In this document: positions 1 through 8,537 of the stretch, piece after piece
Layout of the letters: the number at the start of each line of letters is the position of its first letter
Position numbering within the stretch: position 1 is the first letter of the stretch
Source: Myxococcales bacterium
Lineage (GTDB): Bacteria; Myxococcota_A; Polyangia; Nannocystales; Nannocystaceae
Assembly: GCA_020633295.1 (NCBI GenBank)
Contig: JACKDW010000002.1
Location: 1,240,001 to 1,304,000, forward strand
Direction: 5' to 3'
DNA: 64,000 bases
Made by a program: the position numbers and the translations under genes
Notes under the pieces: model-generated
The model's input: only the letters and a program-made list of their open reading frames with translations
Database searches by the model: none
What the model was told of the DNA's origin: nothing

Positions 1-227
1 TGGTCGCCGCGATCCGGCGCGCGCGCGAGGATCCGCCGCGGGCGCTCGTGGCCGTCAACCTGCTGTCGATCTGCGTGATCGCGGCGGTGTTCTTCGGCGA
101 TCCGCGGCTGCGGACGCCCTACGATCCCTACGCGCTGCTGCTGGCGCTGCCGGTGTACTTCGCGATCGCGCGCTGGTATCGGGCGCGCGCCGGCCGACGC
201 GCCGACGCGCCCCTGCGTGACGCGTGA
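1..227 (+). CDS. C-terminal end of a membrane glycosyltransferase (GT39/PMT-like), partial
   Basis: An open frame enters from the left edge and stops at the TGA at 225-227, giving about 74 residues. It has two hydrophobic stretches (residues about 16-28 and 42-54) separated by FFGDPRLRTPYDP, then a basic tail. A short loop reading GDPR-R-PYDP followed by a last membrane helix is typical of the C-terminus of bacterial GT39/ArnT-like glycosyltransferases, which transfer sugars from polyprenyl-phosphate carriers outside the membrane. The catalytic N-terminal part lies outside the window, so the family call is an inference from this motif only. A second GT39-like gene lies at 16892-19123. Confidence 0.55.
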   Translation, partial: VAAIRRAREDPPRALVAVNLLSICVIAAVFFGDPRLRTPYDPYALLLALPVYFAIARWYRARAGRRADAPLRDA

Positions 228-323
228 GCGCGTGAGCTGAGTCGCTCGTGTCGCCTATGACGCGTCCGAGCGCGCGTGGTAGGTCATGCGCGCCACGCCT
301 GCCCGCTCGCTCGGAGAACCACC

Positions 324-1355
324 ATGCCCGTCGCTGACCACGCCACCTACTGCCGGATGCTCGACAACGCGCGGGCGAAGCGGTTCGCCTACCCGGCCAT
401 CAACATCACCTCCCCGAGCACCATCAGCGCGACGCTGGCCGCGTTCGCGGAGGCGGGGAGCGACGGCATCATCCAGGTCAGCACGGGCGGCGGCGAATTC
501 GCCTCGGGCCTCGCGCTCAAGGACGCGGCGCTCGGCGCCATCACGCTCGCCGAGTACGTGCACCGCGTCGCCGACCGCTACCCGATCTACGTCGCGCTGC
601 ACACCGATCACTGCGCGCCGGGCAAGGTCGACTCGTTCCTGCGCCCGCTGATCGCAGAGACGGCGCGGCGGCGCGCCGCCGGCCTGCCCAACCTCTTCTC
701 TTCGCACATGTTCGATGGGTCAGAGCTGCCGCTCGACAAGAACATGGCGCTCGCGCGCGAGCTGCTGGTCGAGTGCGCGAAGAACGAGCTGATCCTCGAG
801 GTCGAGGCGGGCGTCGTCGGCGGCGAGGAGGACGGCGTCAACAACGAGGACGCGCCGGCCGAGAAGCTGTACACGACGCCCGAGGACATGGTCGCGGTCG
901 CGCGCGCGCTGCGAGAGCTCGGCGGGCGCTACATGTTCGCGGCGACCTTCGGCAACGTCCACGGCGTGTACAAGCCGGGCAACGTCAAGCTCAAGCCGAC
1001 GATCCTGCGCGACGGTCAGGCGGCGGTCGAGCGGGCCTTCGGCGCCGCGGCCTGCTTCGACCTCGTGTTCCACGGCGGCTCGGGCTCGTCGCTCGCGGAG
1101 ATCCGCGAGACGCTCGAGTACGGCGTGATCAAGATGAACGTCGACACCGACACGCAGTACGCGTTCACGCGGCCGATCGTCGATCACGTCATGAAGAACT
1201 ACGACGGCGTCTTGAAGATCGACGGCGAGGTCGGGAGCAAGAAGGTCTACGACCCGCGCAGCTACCTCAAGAGCGCCGAGGCGGGCATGAAGGAGCGCGT
1301 CAAGGTGGCCTGCGCCGATCTCCGCTCGACCGGGACGACGCTGCACTCGCGCTAG
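324..1355 (+). CDS. fba: Fructose-bisphosphate aldolase, class II
   Basis: A 343-residue protein that reversibly cleaves fructose 1,6-bisphosphate to glyceraldehyde 3-phosphate and dihydroxyacetone phosphate in glycolysis and gluconeogenesis. Class II enzymes need a divalent metal. Visible motifs are HTDHC (93-97; catalytic Asp95 and metal ligand His96), EVEAGVVGGEEDGV (159-172), a second metal His in GNVHGVYKPG (His213), FHGGSGS (249-255) binding phosphate, and KMNVDTDTQYAFTR (270-283). The length matches the class IIA (E. coli/yeast/mycobacterial) form. The ATG at 324 was chosen because GGAGA lies just upstream and the family starts here; an in-frame ATG at 276 would add 16 unrelated residues. 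The next gene begins 18 nt after the stop, so the two may be co-transcribed. Confidence 0.95.
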   Translation: MPVADHATYCRMLDNARAKRFAYPAINITSPSTISATLAAFAEAGSDGIIQVSTGGGEFASGLALKDAALGAITLAEYVHRVADRYPIYVALHTDHCAPGKVDSFLRPLIAETARRRAAGLPNLFSSHMFDGSELPLDKNMALARELLVECAKNELILEVEAGVVGGEEDGVNNEDAPAEKLYTTPEDMVAVARALRELGGRYMFAATFGNVHGVYKPGNVKLKPTILRDGQAAVERAFGAAACFDLVFHGGSGSSLAEIRETLEYGVIKMNVDTDTQYAFTRPIVDHVMKNYDGVLKIDGEVGSKKVYDPRSYLKSAEAGMKERVKVACADLRSTGTTLHSR

Positions 1356-1373
1356 CGCACGACAGGGCGACCC

Positions 1374-2045
1374 TTGGGGAGGCGATCCAGCAACAAGCAG
1401 CAGGGCGGCGGCGGCTCCGAGGTCGCGCCGGTGCGCTTGCACATCGACCCCGAGCGCCCGGCGCCGCGCAAGCTCGAGCCCGCCATCACGGCGCTCCGGC
1501 GCGGGCACGTGATCGTGTACCCGACCGACACGGGCTACGCGTTCGGCTGCGCGATCTCGAGTCCGCGCGGGATCGCGATGCTGCGCCGGCTCAAGAACAT
1601 GGGCGAGCGCGACCCGAAGCCGCTGACGATGCTCGTGGGCAGCCTCGCGGACATCGGCCGCTACGGGCACATGGGCAACGCCGCGTTCCGCATCGTCCGT
1701 CGGCTGCTCCCGGGGCCCTACACCATGGTGGTGCGCGCGACCTCGGAGGTCCCGCGCGGCATGAAGAACAAGCGCCAGGAGGTCGGCGTGCGCGTGCCCG
1801 ATCACCCGGTCTGCGCGCTGCTGGGGGAGCTGCTGGGCGAGCCGCTGCTGACGGCCTCGGTGACGCACTTCGAAGATGAGCAGTTCGAGCTGCAGGAGCC
1901 CGAGGAGATCCTGCGCCGACACGCGCGGGAGCTGAGCGTGGTGGTGGACGTAGGTCCGCTGTGGCCGGATCCGTCGACGGTGCTGCGGTTCCTCGACGAC
2001 GAGATGGAGGTCCTGCGCGAGGGCAAGGGGCCGGTGCCAGACTAG
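1374..2045 (+). CDS. Sua5/YciO/YrdC-family protein (threonylcarbamoyl-AMP synthase-like)
   Basis: A 223-residue protein of the YrdC fold. Members bind ATP, threonine and bicarbonate to make threonylcarbamoyl-AMP for tRNA t6A37 synthesis; YciO paralogues are less well characterised. Visible are VIYPTDTGYAFGC (about 47-59), the basic patch LKNMGERDPKPLTMLV, LLPGPYTMVVRAT and VGVRVPDHPVCALL. The proline-rich LLPGPYT segment and the LEP-ITALRRG start favour the YciO subgroup over TsaC. The start is uncertain: TTG at 1374 gives a Gln/Gly-rich extension, while GTG at 1431 starts right at the conserved domain. The gene lies 18 nt downstream of the aldolase. Confidence 0.85.
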   Translation: MGRRSSNKQQGGGGSEVAPVRLHIDPERPAPRKLEPAITALRRGHVIVYPTDTGYAFGCAISSPRGIAMLRRLKNMGERDPKPLTMLVGSLADIGRYGHMGNAAFRIVRRLLPGPYTMVVRATSEVPRGMKNKRQEVGVRVPDHPVCALLGELLGEPLLTASVTHFEDEQFELQEPEEILRRHARELSVVVDVGPLWPDPSTVLRFLDDEMEVLREGKGPVPD

Positions 2046-2064
2046 TCGACGGTCGTTGTCGCGG

Positions 2065-2080
2065 GGACTACGATCGCGGC
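2065..2080 (+). promoter_or_regulatory. Near-leaderless promoter of the 2081 lipoprotein
   Basis: TACGAT at 2069-2074 lies 6 nt before the ATG at 2081. TCGACG at 2046-2051 sits 17 bp upstream of it and matches the -35 consensus at four of six bases. Transcription would begin at or next to the ATG. Predicted by eye. Confidence 0.4.
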
Positions 2081-2743
2081 ATGAACCTTCGCCTTCGTCT
2101 GGTCTTCTTGACGCTCGCGCCCGCGTTGGCCGTGGCCTGCGGTGACTCGAGCGACACCTCGTCGACAGAGAGCTCGAGCGCGAGCGCGAGCGACTCGTCA
2201 TCGTCCGGGCCGAGTGGTTCGGGGAGCTCGAGCTCCACGGGCGCGTCGTCCGAGGGCTCGACATCGTCCAGCTCAGACGCGTCCGCCGGCACCACGACGT
2301 CCGCGAGCGAGGCGACGGCCGCGACCGACGCGACCACGGGCGACGCGGTGCCCTGCGGCGACCCGCTCCCGCCCGAGGGCAGCGCGTGCGACCGCGAGGG
2401 CGAGTTCTGCTCGTCCGGGTGTGAGGACCCGTGTCAGTTCTGCAACGTCCTCGAGTGCAGCGAGGGCGCGTGGCAGGGCCTCGAGGTGTTCCCGGCGCCA
2501 TGCCTCTCGTGCGAGGAGATCTGCCCGCTCATCGTCGCCTCAGGCTGCTCGGGCGGCGCGCCCGACATGGACTCGTGCCTGTCCGGCTGCGCCGACAGCA
2601 TGGCCGCGTGCTCGCTGGAGCACAACCAGATGCTCGCCTGCGTCGGCCCGGCGCCCACGATCACCTGCGACGCGATGGATCGCCCGTCGGTCGCCGGCTG
2701 CGAGGAGTCATTCCAGACCCTCTACGACTGCCTCGCGGGGTAG
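2081..2743 (+). CDS. Secreted lipoprotein with Ser/Thr-rich linker and Cys-rich domain
   Basis: A 220-residue protein. It has a basic start (MNLRLRL), a hydrophobic segment and the lipobox LAVAC, so it should be lipidated and exported. Next comes an almost pure Ser/Thr/Ala/Asp linker of about 70 residues, typical of a flexible spacer holding a domain off the surface. The C-terminal half (from DPLPPEGSACD) is rich in cysteines in closely spaced pairs (CSSGCEDPCQFCNVLEC, CLSCEEICPL), suggesting a small disulfide-stabilised extracellular domain. I do not recognise the domain; proteins of this layout are common in Nannocystineae. ATG 2081 was chosen because it directly precedes the signal peptide. 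It lies 35 nt after the YciO gene and probably has its own promoter. Confidence 0.8.
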   Translation: MNLRLRLVFLTLAPALAVACGDSSDTSSTESSSASASDSSSSGPSGSGSSSSTGASSEGSTSSSSDASAGTTTSASEATAATDATTGDAVPCGDPLPPEGSACDREGEFCSSGCEDPCQFCNVLECSEGAWQGLEVFPAPCLSCEEICPLIVASGCSGGAPDMDSCLSGCADSMAACSLEHNQMLACVGPAPTITCDAMDRPSVAGCEESFQTLYDCLAG

Positions 2744-2825
2744 CGCGGTGCTTTGTGCGGAGCGCGTGGCGAACGCGCGCGCTCACGACGAGGCGTTTGC
2801 CCGCAGGAGGCGCGAGACGAGCGAG

Positions 2826-2831
2826 TATGAT
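2826..2831 (+). promoter_or_regulatory. Possible -10 element (TATGAT) for mutAB
   Basis: TATGAT lies 41 nt before the mutA ATG in the 129-bp gap after the lipoprotein gene. No convincing -35 is present at 16-18 bp, so this is weak. Confidence 0.25.
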
Positions 2832-2872
2832 GGGGCGGTCAGGGCGACGGACCCTGGCGATCGGACGCCACG

Positions 2873-4888
2873 ATGCCCGACTCGCACCCATCGTTTCTCG
2901 ACTTTCCACCCGTGACGCTCGACGACTGGCGGGCGCAGGCCGAGCGCGAGCTGAGAGGCACGCCCCTCGCCCGCCTGCGCACGCGGCTGCACGACGGGAT
3001 CGAGCTGGCGCCGCTGTACACGCCGGCGGATCGCTCGCCGGCGGCCGAGGACGCGCGCGCGGTGTTGCTCGCCGCCTCCAAGTTCACGGAGACGCGCGCG
3101 AGGCCCTGGCGCGTGGTCGGCGAGTATCGCCACCCCTCGCCCCACGCCGTGCACGCGGCGCTGCGCGCCGACGGGCCGCAGGAGCTGAGCTGGCTGGGCG
3201 CGTCGCTGGTGCTGGATCACCGCCTCGCCGCCGGCTTCGCGCCCGCCGGGGTCGCGACCGGGCTCGTGCTCGAGACGCTCGAGGACGTCGCCGCCGTGAC
3301 GCCGCGCGACCTCGTGGAGGCCGGCTGTCAGTCGACGATCGTCGCCGGGTGTCTGGCCGAGCCGATCATCGCCGCGCTCGTGGGGCTGTCGGGCTCGGCG
3401 GCGGTGCGGGCCGATCCGCTGGGGGCCTGGGCGCGCTTCGGCGCGCTCGGGATCCCGGTGGAGCGCGCGCTCGCGGAGCTGCCGGCCGCGCCCGAACACG
3501 GCTGGATCGCGCGGGCCTCGGGCGTGCCGTACCACGACGCCGGCGCGACGCCGGCGCTCGAGCTGGCGCTCGCGCTGACGACCGCGCTCGAGTACCTGCG
3601 CGCGCTGGTCTCGCGTGACGTGCCCCTCGAGACAGCTGTGCAGAGCGTCGAGCTCGAGCTCGCGGTCGACCGCGACCTGTTCACCTCGCTGGCCAAGCTC
3701 CGCGCCGCGCGGCTTCTGTGGGCGCGCGTGCTCGCGCGCTGCGGCGCCGCGGCGACGCCCGTGACGATCTGCGCGCGCGGGAGCTGGCGCGAGCAGGCGC
3801 GCCTCGACCCCGAGAGCAACCTGCTGCGCGCGACGACGCAGGCCTTCGCGGCGGTCGTCGGCGGCGCGGACGAGCTCGTGGTGCCGCCCTTCGACGACGC
3901 CTTCGGCGCGGGCGCGGGCGCCTTCTCGCGCCGGATCGCGCGCAACATTCAGCTGCTGCTGCGCGAGGAGGCGCACCTCGATCGCGTGGCGGACCCCGCC
4001 GGCGGGAGCTGGTACGCCGAGTCGCTGACCGACCAGCTCGCGCGGGCGGCCTGGCGACATGTACAGGTCATCGAGGAGGCGGGCGGCGTCCGCTCGGCGC
4101 TGCGGGCCGGCGCGATCCAGGGCTGGATCGCGCACGCGGACGCCGAGGCGCGCGCGCGCGTCGGGCGGGCCGCGCTGGCGATCACCGGCGTCAACCGCTA
4201 CCCGCAGCTCGGCGCGCCCGCGTTCACGCCCCGCCGCGATCCGGCGCCGCGGCCCGCGGAGGTCAACGCGCGCGTGATCCCGATCTCGCCCGGCGAGGCG
4301 CGCGGCGCCTCGATCGCGGCGCTCGACGCCGGCGCGCGGCTCCTCGACGTCCTGGTCATCAAGACGGGTGAAGGTTCGGGCGCGCGGGAGCGCGCGGCCG
4401 CCGAGACGGCGATCCAGCCGCTCGCGCCGGCGCGGCTCGCCGAGCCCTTCGAGGCCCTGCGCGCGCGCGTCGAGGGCTCAGGCGCGCGGCCGATCGCGGC
4501 GCTGGTGGTCTGCGAGCCGCTGCGCGCCTACAAGCCGCGCGCGGACTTCGTGCAGGGGCTGCTGGCGACGGGGGGGATCGAGCTCGTCGGCCACGATCGC
4601 GAGCGGCCGCCCGACGACCCGGTCGCCGACTTCGCGGCCTCGGGCGCTGCGGTCGCGGTGTTGTGCGCGCGCGACGATCGCTACCCGGGCTGGGCGCCCG
4701 AGCTCGCGCCGCGCCTGCGCGAGGCCGGCGCGCGGCTCGTGCTGCTCGCCGGGCGCCCGGCGGACCCGGAGCTAAGAGACATGCTGGAGAGGTCAGGAGT
4801 AGACGGCTACGTGCACCTCGGCTGCGACGCGCTCGCGGTGACGGAGCGCGCGCTCGCGGCCCACGCGGGCGAGGAGGGCGGGCGATGA
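2873..4888 (+). CDS. mutA: Methylmalonyl-CoA mutase, small (beta) subunit
   Basis: A 671-residue non-catalytic partner of MutB. The heterodimer interconverts succinyl-CoA and (R)-methylmalonyl-CoA using adenosylcobalamin, linking propionyl-CoA to the TCA cycle. The N-terminus (FPPVTLDDWRAQAERELRG...LYTP) and the TIM-barrel segment ending DPAGGSWYAESLTDQLARAAW match the family. The C-terminal flavodoxin-like domain lacks the cobalamin motif DxHxxG, as expected for the small subunit. The stop overlaps the mutB start by 4 nt (ATGA), so translation is probably coupled. No MeaB/ArgK chaperone gene or epimerase is visible in the window. Confidence 0.93.
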   Translation: MPDSHPSFLDFPPVTLDDWRAQAERELRGTPLARLRTRLHDGIELAPLYTPADRSPAAEDARAVLLAASKFTETRARPWRVVGEYRHPSPHAVHAALRADGPQELSWLGASLVLDHRLAAGFAPAGVATGLVLETLEDVAAVTPRDLVEAGCQSTIVAGCLAEPIIAALVGLSGSAAVRADPLGAWARFGALGIPVERALAELPAAPEHGWIARASGVPYHDAGATPALELALALTTALEYLRALVSRDVPLETAVQSVELELAVDRDLFTSLAKLRAARLLWARVLARCGAAATPVTICARGSWREQARLDPESNLLRATTQAFAAVVGGADELVVPPFDDAFGAGAGAFSRRIARNIQLLLREEAHLDRVADPAGGSWYAESLTDQLARAAWRHVQVIEEAGGVRSALRAGAIQGWIAHADAEARARVGRAALAITGVNRYPQLGAPAFTPRRDPAPRPAEVNARVIPISPGEARGASIAALDAGARLLDVLVIKTGEGSGARERAAAETAIQPLAPARLAEPFEALRARVEGSGARPIAALVVCEPLRAYKPRADFVQGLLATGGIELVGHDRERPPDDPVADFAASGAAVAVLCARDDRYPGWAPELAPRLREAGARLVLLAGRPADPELRDMLERSGVDGYVHLGCDALAVTERALAAHAGEEGGR

Positions 4889-7056
4889 CGCGGCGCGCTG
4901 ACATCATCCCGAACTTCGCGGGGGTCGGGTACGACGAGCTCGTGACCGGGGCCGGCGCGATCAGCTCGCCGAGGCCTGCGGCGCCCGAGTGGCGCACGCC
5001 CGAGGACATCGCGGTCGCGCCGCTGTACGACGCGGCGGCGCTCGAGGGGCTGACGCACCACGCGAGCGTGCCCGGGGTGCTCCCGTACACGCGCGGTCCG
5101 TACGCGACCATGTACACCCAGCGCCCGTGGACGATCCGCCAGTACGCCGGGTTCTCGACGGCCGAGGCGAGCAACGCGTTCTATCGGCGCAACCTCGCGG
5201 CCGGCCAGAAGGGGCTCTCGATCGCGTTCGACCTGGCGACGCACCGCGGCTACGACTCCGATCACCCGCGCGTCGTCGGCGACGTCGGCATGGCGGGCGT
5301 CGCGATCGACTCGATCCTCGACATGCGGATCCTGTTCTCCGGGATCCCGCTCGATCGCATGAGCGTGTCGATGACGATGAACGGCGCGGTGCTGCCGATC
5401 ATGGCGCTCTACATCGTCGCGGCCGAGGAGCAGGGCGTCGCGCCGGACCAGCTCGCGGGGACCATCCAGAACGACATCCTCAAGGAGTTCATGGTCCGCA
5501 ACACGTACATCTACCCGCCCGGGCCGTCGATGCGGATCATCTCCGACATCTTCGCCTACACGGCGGAGCACATGCCGCGCTTCAACAGCATCAGCATCAG
5601 CGGCTACCACATGCAGGAGGCCGGCGCGAACGCGGACATCGAGCTGGCCTACACGCTCGCCGACGGTCTCGAGTACGCGCGCGCCGGCGTCGCGGCCGGC
5701 CTCGAGATCGACGCGTTCGCGCCGCGGCTGTCGTTCTTCTTCGGCGTGGGCATGAACTACTTCATGGAGGTCGCCAAGCTGCGCGCGGCCCGGGCGCTGT
5801 GGGCCAAGATCATGGCGCGGTTTCAGCCGAAGAACCGCAAGTCGTCGATGCTGCGCACGCACTGCCAGACCTCGGGCTGGAGCCTCGCGGCCCAGGACCC
5901 CTACAACAACGTCGCGCGCACCTGTCTCGAGGCGCTGGCGGCGACCACGGGCGGCACGCAGTCGCTGCACACCAACGCCTTCGACGAGGCGCTCGCGCTG
6001 CCGACCGACGCCTCGGCCCGGATCGCGCGCAACACCCAGATCTACCTGCAGGAGGAGACCGGCATCACGCGCGTCGTCGATCCCTGGGGCGGCAGCTACT
6101 ACGTCGAGCGCCTGACCCACGAGCTCGCGCGCCGGGCCTGGGCGCACATCGAGGAGATCGAGCAGCTCGGCGGCATGGCGAAGGCGATCGAGCAGGGCCT
6201 GCCGAAGCTGCGCATCGAGGAGGCCGCGGCGCGCACCCAGGCGCGCATCGACAGCGGCGCGCAGACGGTCGTGGGCGTGAACCGCTACCAGGTGACGGAG
6301 GAGGAGGAGGTCGACGTGCTCGTCGTCGACAACACCGCGGTGCGCGAGGCCCAGCTCGCGCGGCTGCGGCAGCTCCGAGCGGAGCGCGACGCGACCGCGG
6401 TCCAGGCGGCGCTCGTGGCAATGACGAGTGCCGCAGACTCCGGCGAGGGCAACCTCCTCGCGCTCTCGGTCGCGGCCGCGCGCGCGCGCGCGACGGTCGG
6501 GGAGATCAGCGCGGCGCTCGAGCGCGTCTGGGGCCGCCACCGCGCGACGGCGCAGTCGGTGTCCGGGGTGTACAGCGCGTCGGTGGAGGACGCGAGCGCG
6601 GTCGAGGCGATCCGCGCGCGGACCGAGGCCTTCGCCGCGGCCGAGGGTCGACGCCCGCGCCTGCTGGTCGCCAAGATGGGGCAGGACGGGCACGACCGCG
6701 GCGCCAAGGTGATCGCGACCGCGTTCGCCGACATGGGCTTCGACGTCGACATCGGCCCGCTGTTCCAGACGCCCGAGGAGACCGCGACGCAGGCGGTCGA
6801 GAACGACGTGCACGTGATCGGGGTGTCGTCGCTGGCCGCCGGTCACCTGACCTTGGTGCCAGCTCTGAAGAAGGCCCTGAGGTCGCAGGGCCGCGAGGAC
6901 ATCTTGGTGGTCGCGGGCGGCGTGATCCCGCCCAAGGACCACGCGGCGCTGCGCGAGATGGGCGTGGCCGCGGTGTTCGGCCCGGGCACGGTGTTGACCG
7001 AGGCGGCGGGCGAGGTGCTCGACCAGCTCGCCGCGGCGCTCGAGCTCGACGCCTGA
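4885..7056 (+). CDS. mutB: Methylmalonyl-CoA mutase, large (alpha, catalytic) subunit
   Basis: A 723-residue adenosylcobalamin-dependent mutase. Visible are the substrate-binding N-terminus with RPWTIRQYAGFSTAEASNAFYR and GLSIAFDLATHRGYDSDHPRVVGDVG, the barrel core (RTHCQTSGWSLAAQDPYNN), VDPWGGSYYVE, and a C-terminal B12-binding domain with DGHDRG (Asp601, His603 as lower cobalt ligand, Gly606), SSLAAGH and a GG-containing end. Full length and intact. It starts at ATG 4885, overlapping the mutA stop by 4 nt; a longer in-frame extension upstream is overlap with mutA. The gene ends 55 bp before a convergent gene. Confidence 0.96.
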   Translation: MTRRADIIPNFAGVGYDELVTGAGAISSPRPAAPEWRTPEDIAVAPLYDAAALEGLTHHASVPGVLPYTRGPYATMYTQRPWTIRQYAGFSTAEASNAFYRRNLAAGQKGLSIAFDLATHRGYDSDHPRVVGDVGMAGVAIDSILDMRILFSGIPLDRMSVSMTMNGAVLPIMALYIVAAEEQGVAPDQLAGTIQNDILKEFMVRNTYIYPPGPSMRIISDIFAYTAEHMPRFNSISISGYHMQEAGANADIELAYTLADGLEYARAGVAAGLEIDAFAPRLSFFFGVGMNYFMEVAKLRAARALWAKIMARFQPKNRKSSMLRTHCQTSGWSLAAQDPYNNVARTCLEALAATTGGTQSLHTNAFDEALALPTDASARIARNTQIYLQEETGITRVVDPWGGSYYVERLTHELARRAWAHIEEIEQLGGMAKAIEQGLPKLRIEEAAARTQARIDSGAQTVVGVNRYQVTEEEEVDVLVVDNTAVREAQLARLRQLRAERDATAVQAALVAMTSAADSGEGNLLALSVAAARARATVGEISAALERVWGRHRATAQSVSGVYSASVEDASAVEAIRARTEAFAAAEGRRPRLLVAKMGQDGHDRGAKVIATAFADMGFDVDIGPLFQTPEETATQAVENDVHVIGVSSLAAGHLTLVPALKKALRSQGREDILVVAGGVIPPKDHAALREMGVAAVFGPGTVLTEAAGEVLDQLAAALELDA

Positions 7057-7060
7057 GTCG

Positions 7061-7080
7061 TCGAGCGCCGCGCCGCTCGA
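7061..7080 (+). terminator. Weak stem-loop after mutB
   Basis: TCGAGCG and CGCTCGA form a 7-bp stem around a 6-nt loop just past the mutB stop. No T-run follows, so termination function is uncertain. Confidence 0.3.
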
Positions 7081-7110
7081 GCGTGTGCGCTGATCGGGCG
7101 GCCGCGCTTG

Positions 7111-8376
7111 TTATGGGGTCGGCGGCTGTCCGTCGCCCCGCGGGCCCGCGAGTCGATCCCGAACCGCGCGCCCGACCGCGTCGCGCGCGGCGCCCTTGAC
7201 CCGATCGCCGACGGCCCGGGTCGCGCGCTCGCGCAGGCCGCCCTCGCGGGCGCCGGTCGCGAGCCGGGTGAGCGCGCGCGCGAGGCCCAGCGCGACGTCG
7301 TCGCGCAGGCCCGTCTCGGCCAGGGTCATCGCGCCCTCGAAGCGCGCCGGGTCGAGCGCGACGGTGAAGCTGACGTGCAGCGGATCGCGGGCGCGCAGCG
7401 CGGTCGAGAGCAGCGCGGCGGCGATCTTGCGCCGGCGCGTCGCGTCGCCCGCGGCGGTCACCCGGAGGCCGCGCAGCGCGAGCCCGAGCTCGAGCTCCGG
7501 CGCGGGCGCCTCGCGTGCGACGACCGCGGCCTCGATGGTTCCTCCGGACAGATCCATCGTCAGCTCGCGGAAGCCCGGTCGCAGCGCGTCGAGCTCGAGC
7601 CCGCCGAAGGCCCAGCGGGTCTCGTCGGCGTCGCGGGTGATCGAGAGCGCGACCGGGCCGAGCGCGCCGGAGCCCTCGGCGTGCATGAGGATGTCGTAGA
7701 TGAGGTGATCGCCGCGCAGCGGCGCGACGCGCAGGCGCGTGAGCGTGAGGGCGCGCTCGCGCGCGCCCGCGTCGCGCAGCGTCAACGCGAGGTCCTCGAC
7801 CGTCAGCGCGCGGATGAGGAGGCGCGCGCGCGGCCGCGTGGGCTCGGGCGGTCGTTCGCCAGCGGGCGTCGTGATCTGTCCCTTGAGACCGAGGATGTGC
7901 ACGCGCTCCAGGACCCGCGGGCCGTCGCCGAGCAGCGACAGCAGATCGACGTCGAGGGTCACCTGGTCGACCCGGAGCTCGACCGCCGGTTGACCGGGCC
8001 GGGCGCGCGCGAGCTCGAGGCCGCCGAGCGTCACGCGCCCGCGCAGGAGCGCCGCGTCGACCGTGGCCACGCGCAGCTGCAGGCCGGCGCGCGCCTCGAG
8101 ACGCGCGGCGAGGTGGCGGATGACGGGGGCCAGCAGCACCGTCTGCAGCAGGACGAGCGCGAGGATGACGCCGCCGAGCGAGAGGAGCGCCGCGCGGCCG
8201 AGCCGGAGCGCCCATGCGCGCTTGGGTGGAGGACCGCCCGCGCGTCGCCTCGCCGACCACATCCAGGCCGAGAGCAGCCCGGAGACGCCGAGGAGCGCGC
8301 CCGCGATCAGCAGCAGCGCGATGGTGAGGACGAGCGCGAGGAGCAGCTCGGCGAGCACGGAGACGAGGAGCTCCAC
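7111..8376 (-). CDS. AsmA/DUF748-like inner-membrane protein
   Basis: A 421-residue protein. Two N-terminal hydrophobic segments (about 3-36 and 62-90) are separated by a basic, proline-containing loop. They are followed by a beta-rich region starting ARAGLQLRVATVDAALLRGRVTLGGLELA and repeating short strand patterns. Sequences of the form 'G..l.l..vd..ll.G.v.l..l.l..p' are characteristic of AsmA/DUF748/Mdm31-like proteins, thought to bridge the envelope and move lipids. Family membership is inferred from pattern. The start is a GTG at 8376. The gene is convergent with mutB and divergent from the Hsp70 gene, with 161 bp between the two starts. Confidence 0.6.
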   Translation of the reverse strand: MELLVSVLAELLLALVLTIALLLIAGALLGVSGLLSAWMWSARRRAGGPPPKRAWALRLGRAALLSLGGVILALVLLQTVLLAPVIRHLAARLEARAGLQLRVATVDAALLRGRVTLGGLELARARPGQPAVELRVDQVTLDVDLLSLLGDGPRVLERVHILGLKGQITTPAGERPPEPTRPRARLLIRALTVEDLALTLRDAGARERALTLTRLRVAPLRGDHLIYDILMHAEGSGALGPVALSITRDADETRWAFGGLELDALRPGFRELTMDLSGGTIEAAVVAREAPAPELELGLALRGLRVTAAGDATRRRKIAAALLSTALRARDPLHVSFTVALDPARFEGAMTLAETGLRDDVALGLARALTRLATGAREGGLRERATRAVGDRVKGAARDAVGRAVRDRLAGPRGDGQPPTP

Positions 8377-8462
8377 GACGTCGAATGGTAGCCCGGATCG
8401 ACGTCGGCCCTGGCGGCGCCGGGCAGCCGTCGTCGACCGCGCGTGAGCCCGGCGCGCCTCGG

Positions 8463-8490
8463 TTGACAGCGATCGGCAAACCCGTAGGCT
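8463..8490 (+). promoter_or_regulatory. Sigma-70-type promoter of the Hsp70-like gene
   Basis: TTGACA (8463-8468), a 16-bp spacer and TAGGCT (8485-8490). This is the only perfect -35 box I found. It predicts a start near 8497, about 40 nt before the ATG. The TAGGCT hexamer is the same as in the speD promoter. Confidence 0.6.
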
Positions 8491-8498
8491 TCGCGGCC

Positions 8499-8518
8499 GG
8501 CGGTCGATTGCGACCGCC
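8499..8518 (+). promoter_or_regulatory. Stem-loop at the predicted 5' end of the Hsp70 mRNA
   Basis: GGCGGTCG (8499-8506) pairs with CGACCGCC (8511-8518) around the loop ATTG, an 8-bp perfect stem directly after the predicted transcription start. It could stabilise the transcript or serve as an operator. It is not the CIRCE sequence. Confidence 0.4.
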
Positions 8519-8537
8519 CGGAGACGACGGGAGCCGG

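Noticed and set aside
2744..2872. Cobalamin riboswitch upstream of mutAB
   Set aside because: No B12-box-like sequence or long structured leader fits in the 129-bp gap.
4807..6942. A 711-codon open frame antisense to mutB
   Set aside because: Extremely GC-rich coding DNA leaves long open frames on the opposite strand. The sequence is His/Arg/Asp-rich without any domain, and mutB on the + strand is unambiguous.
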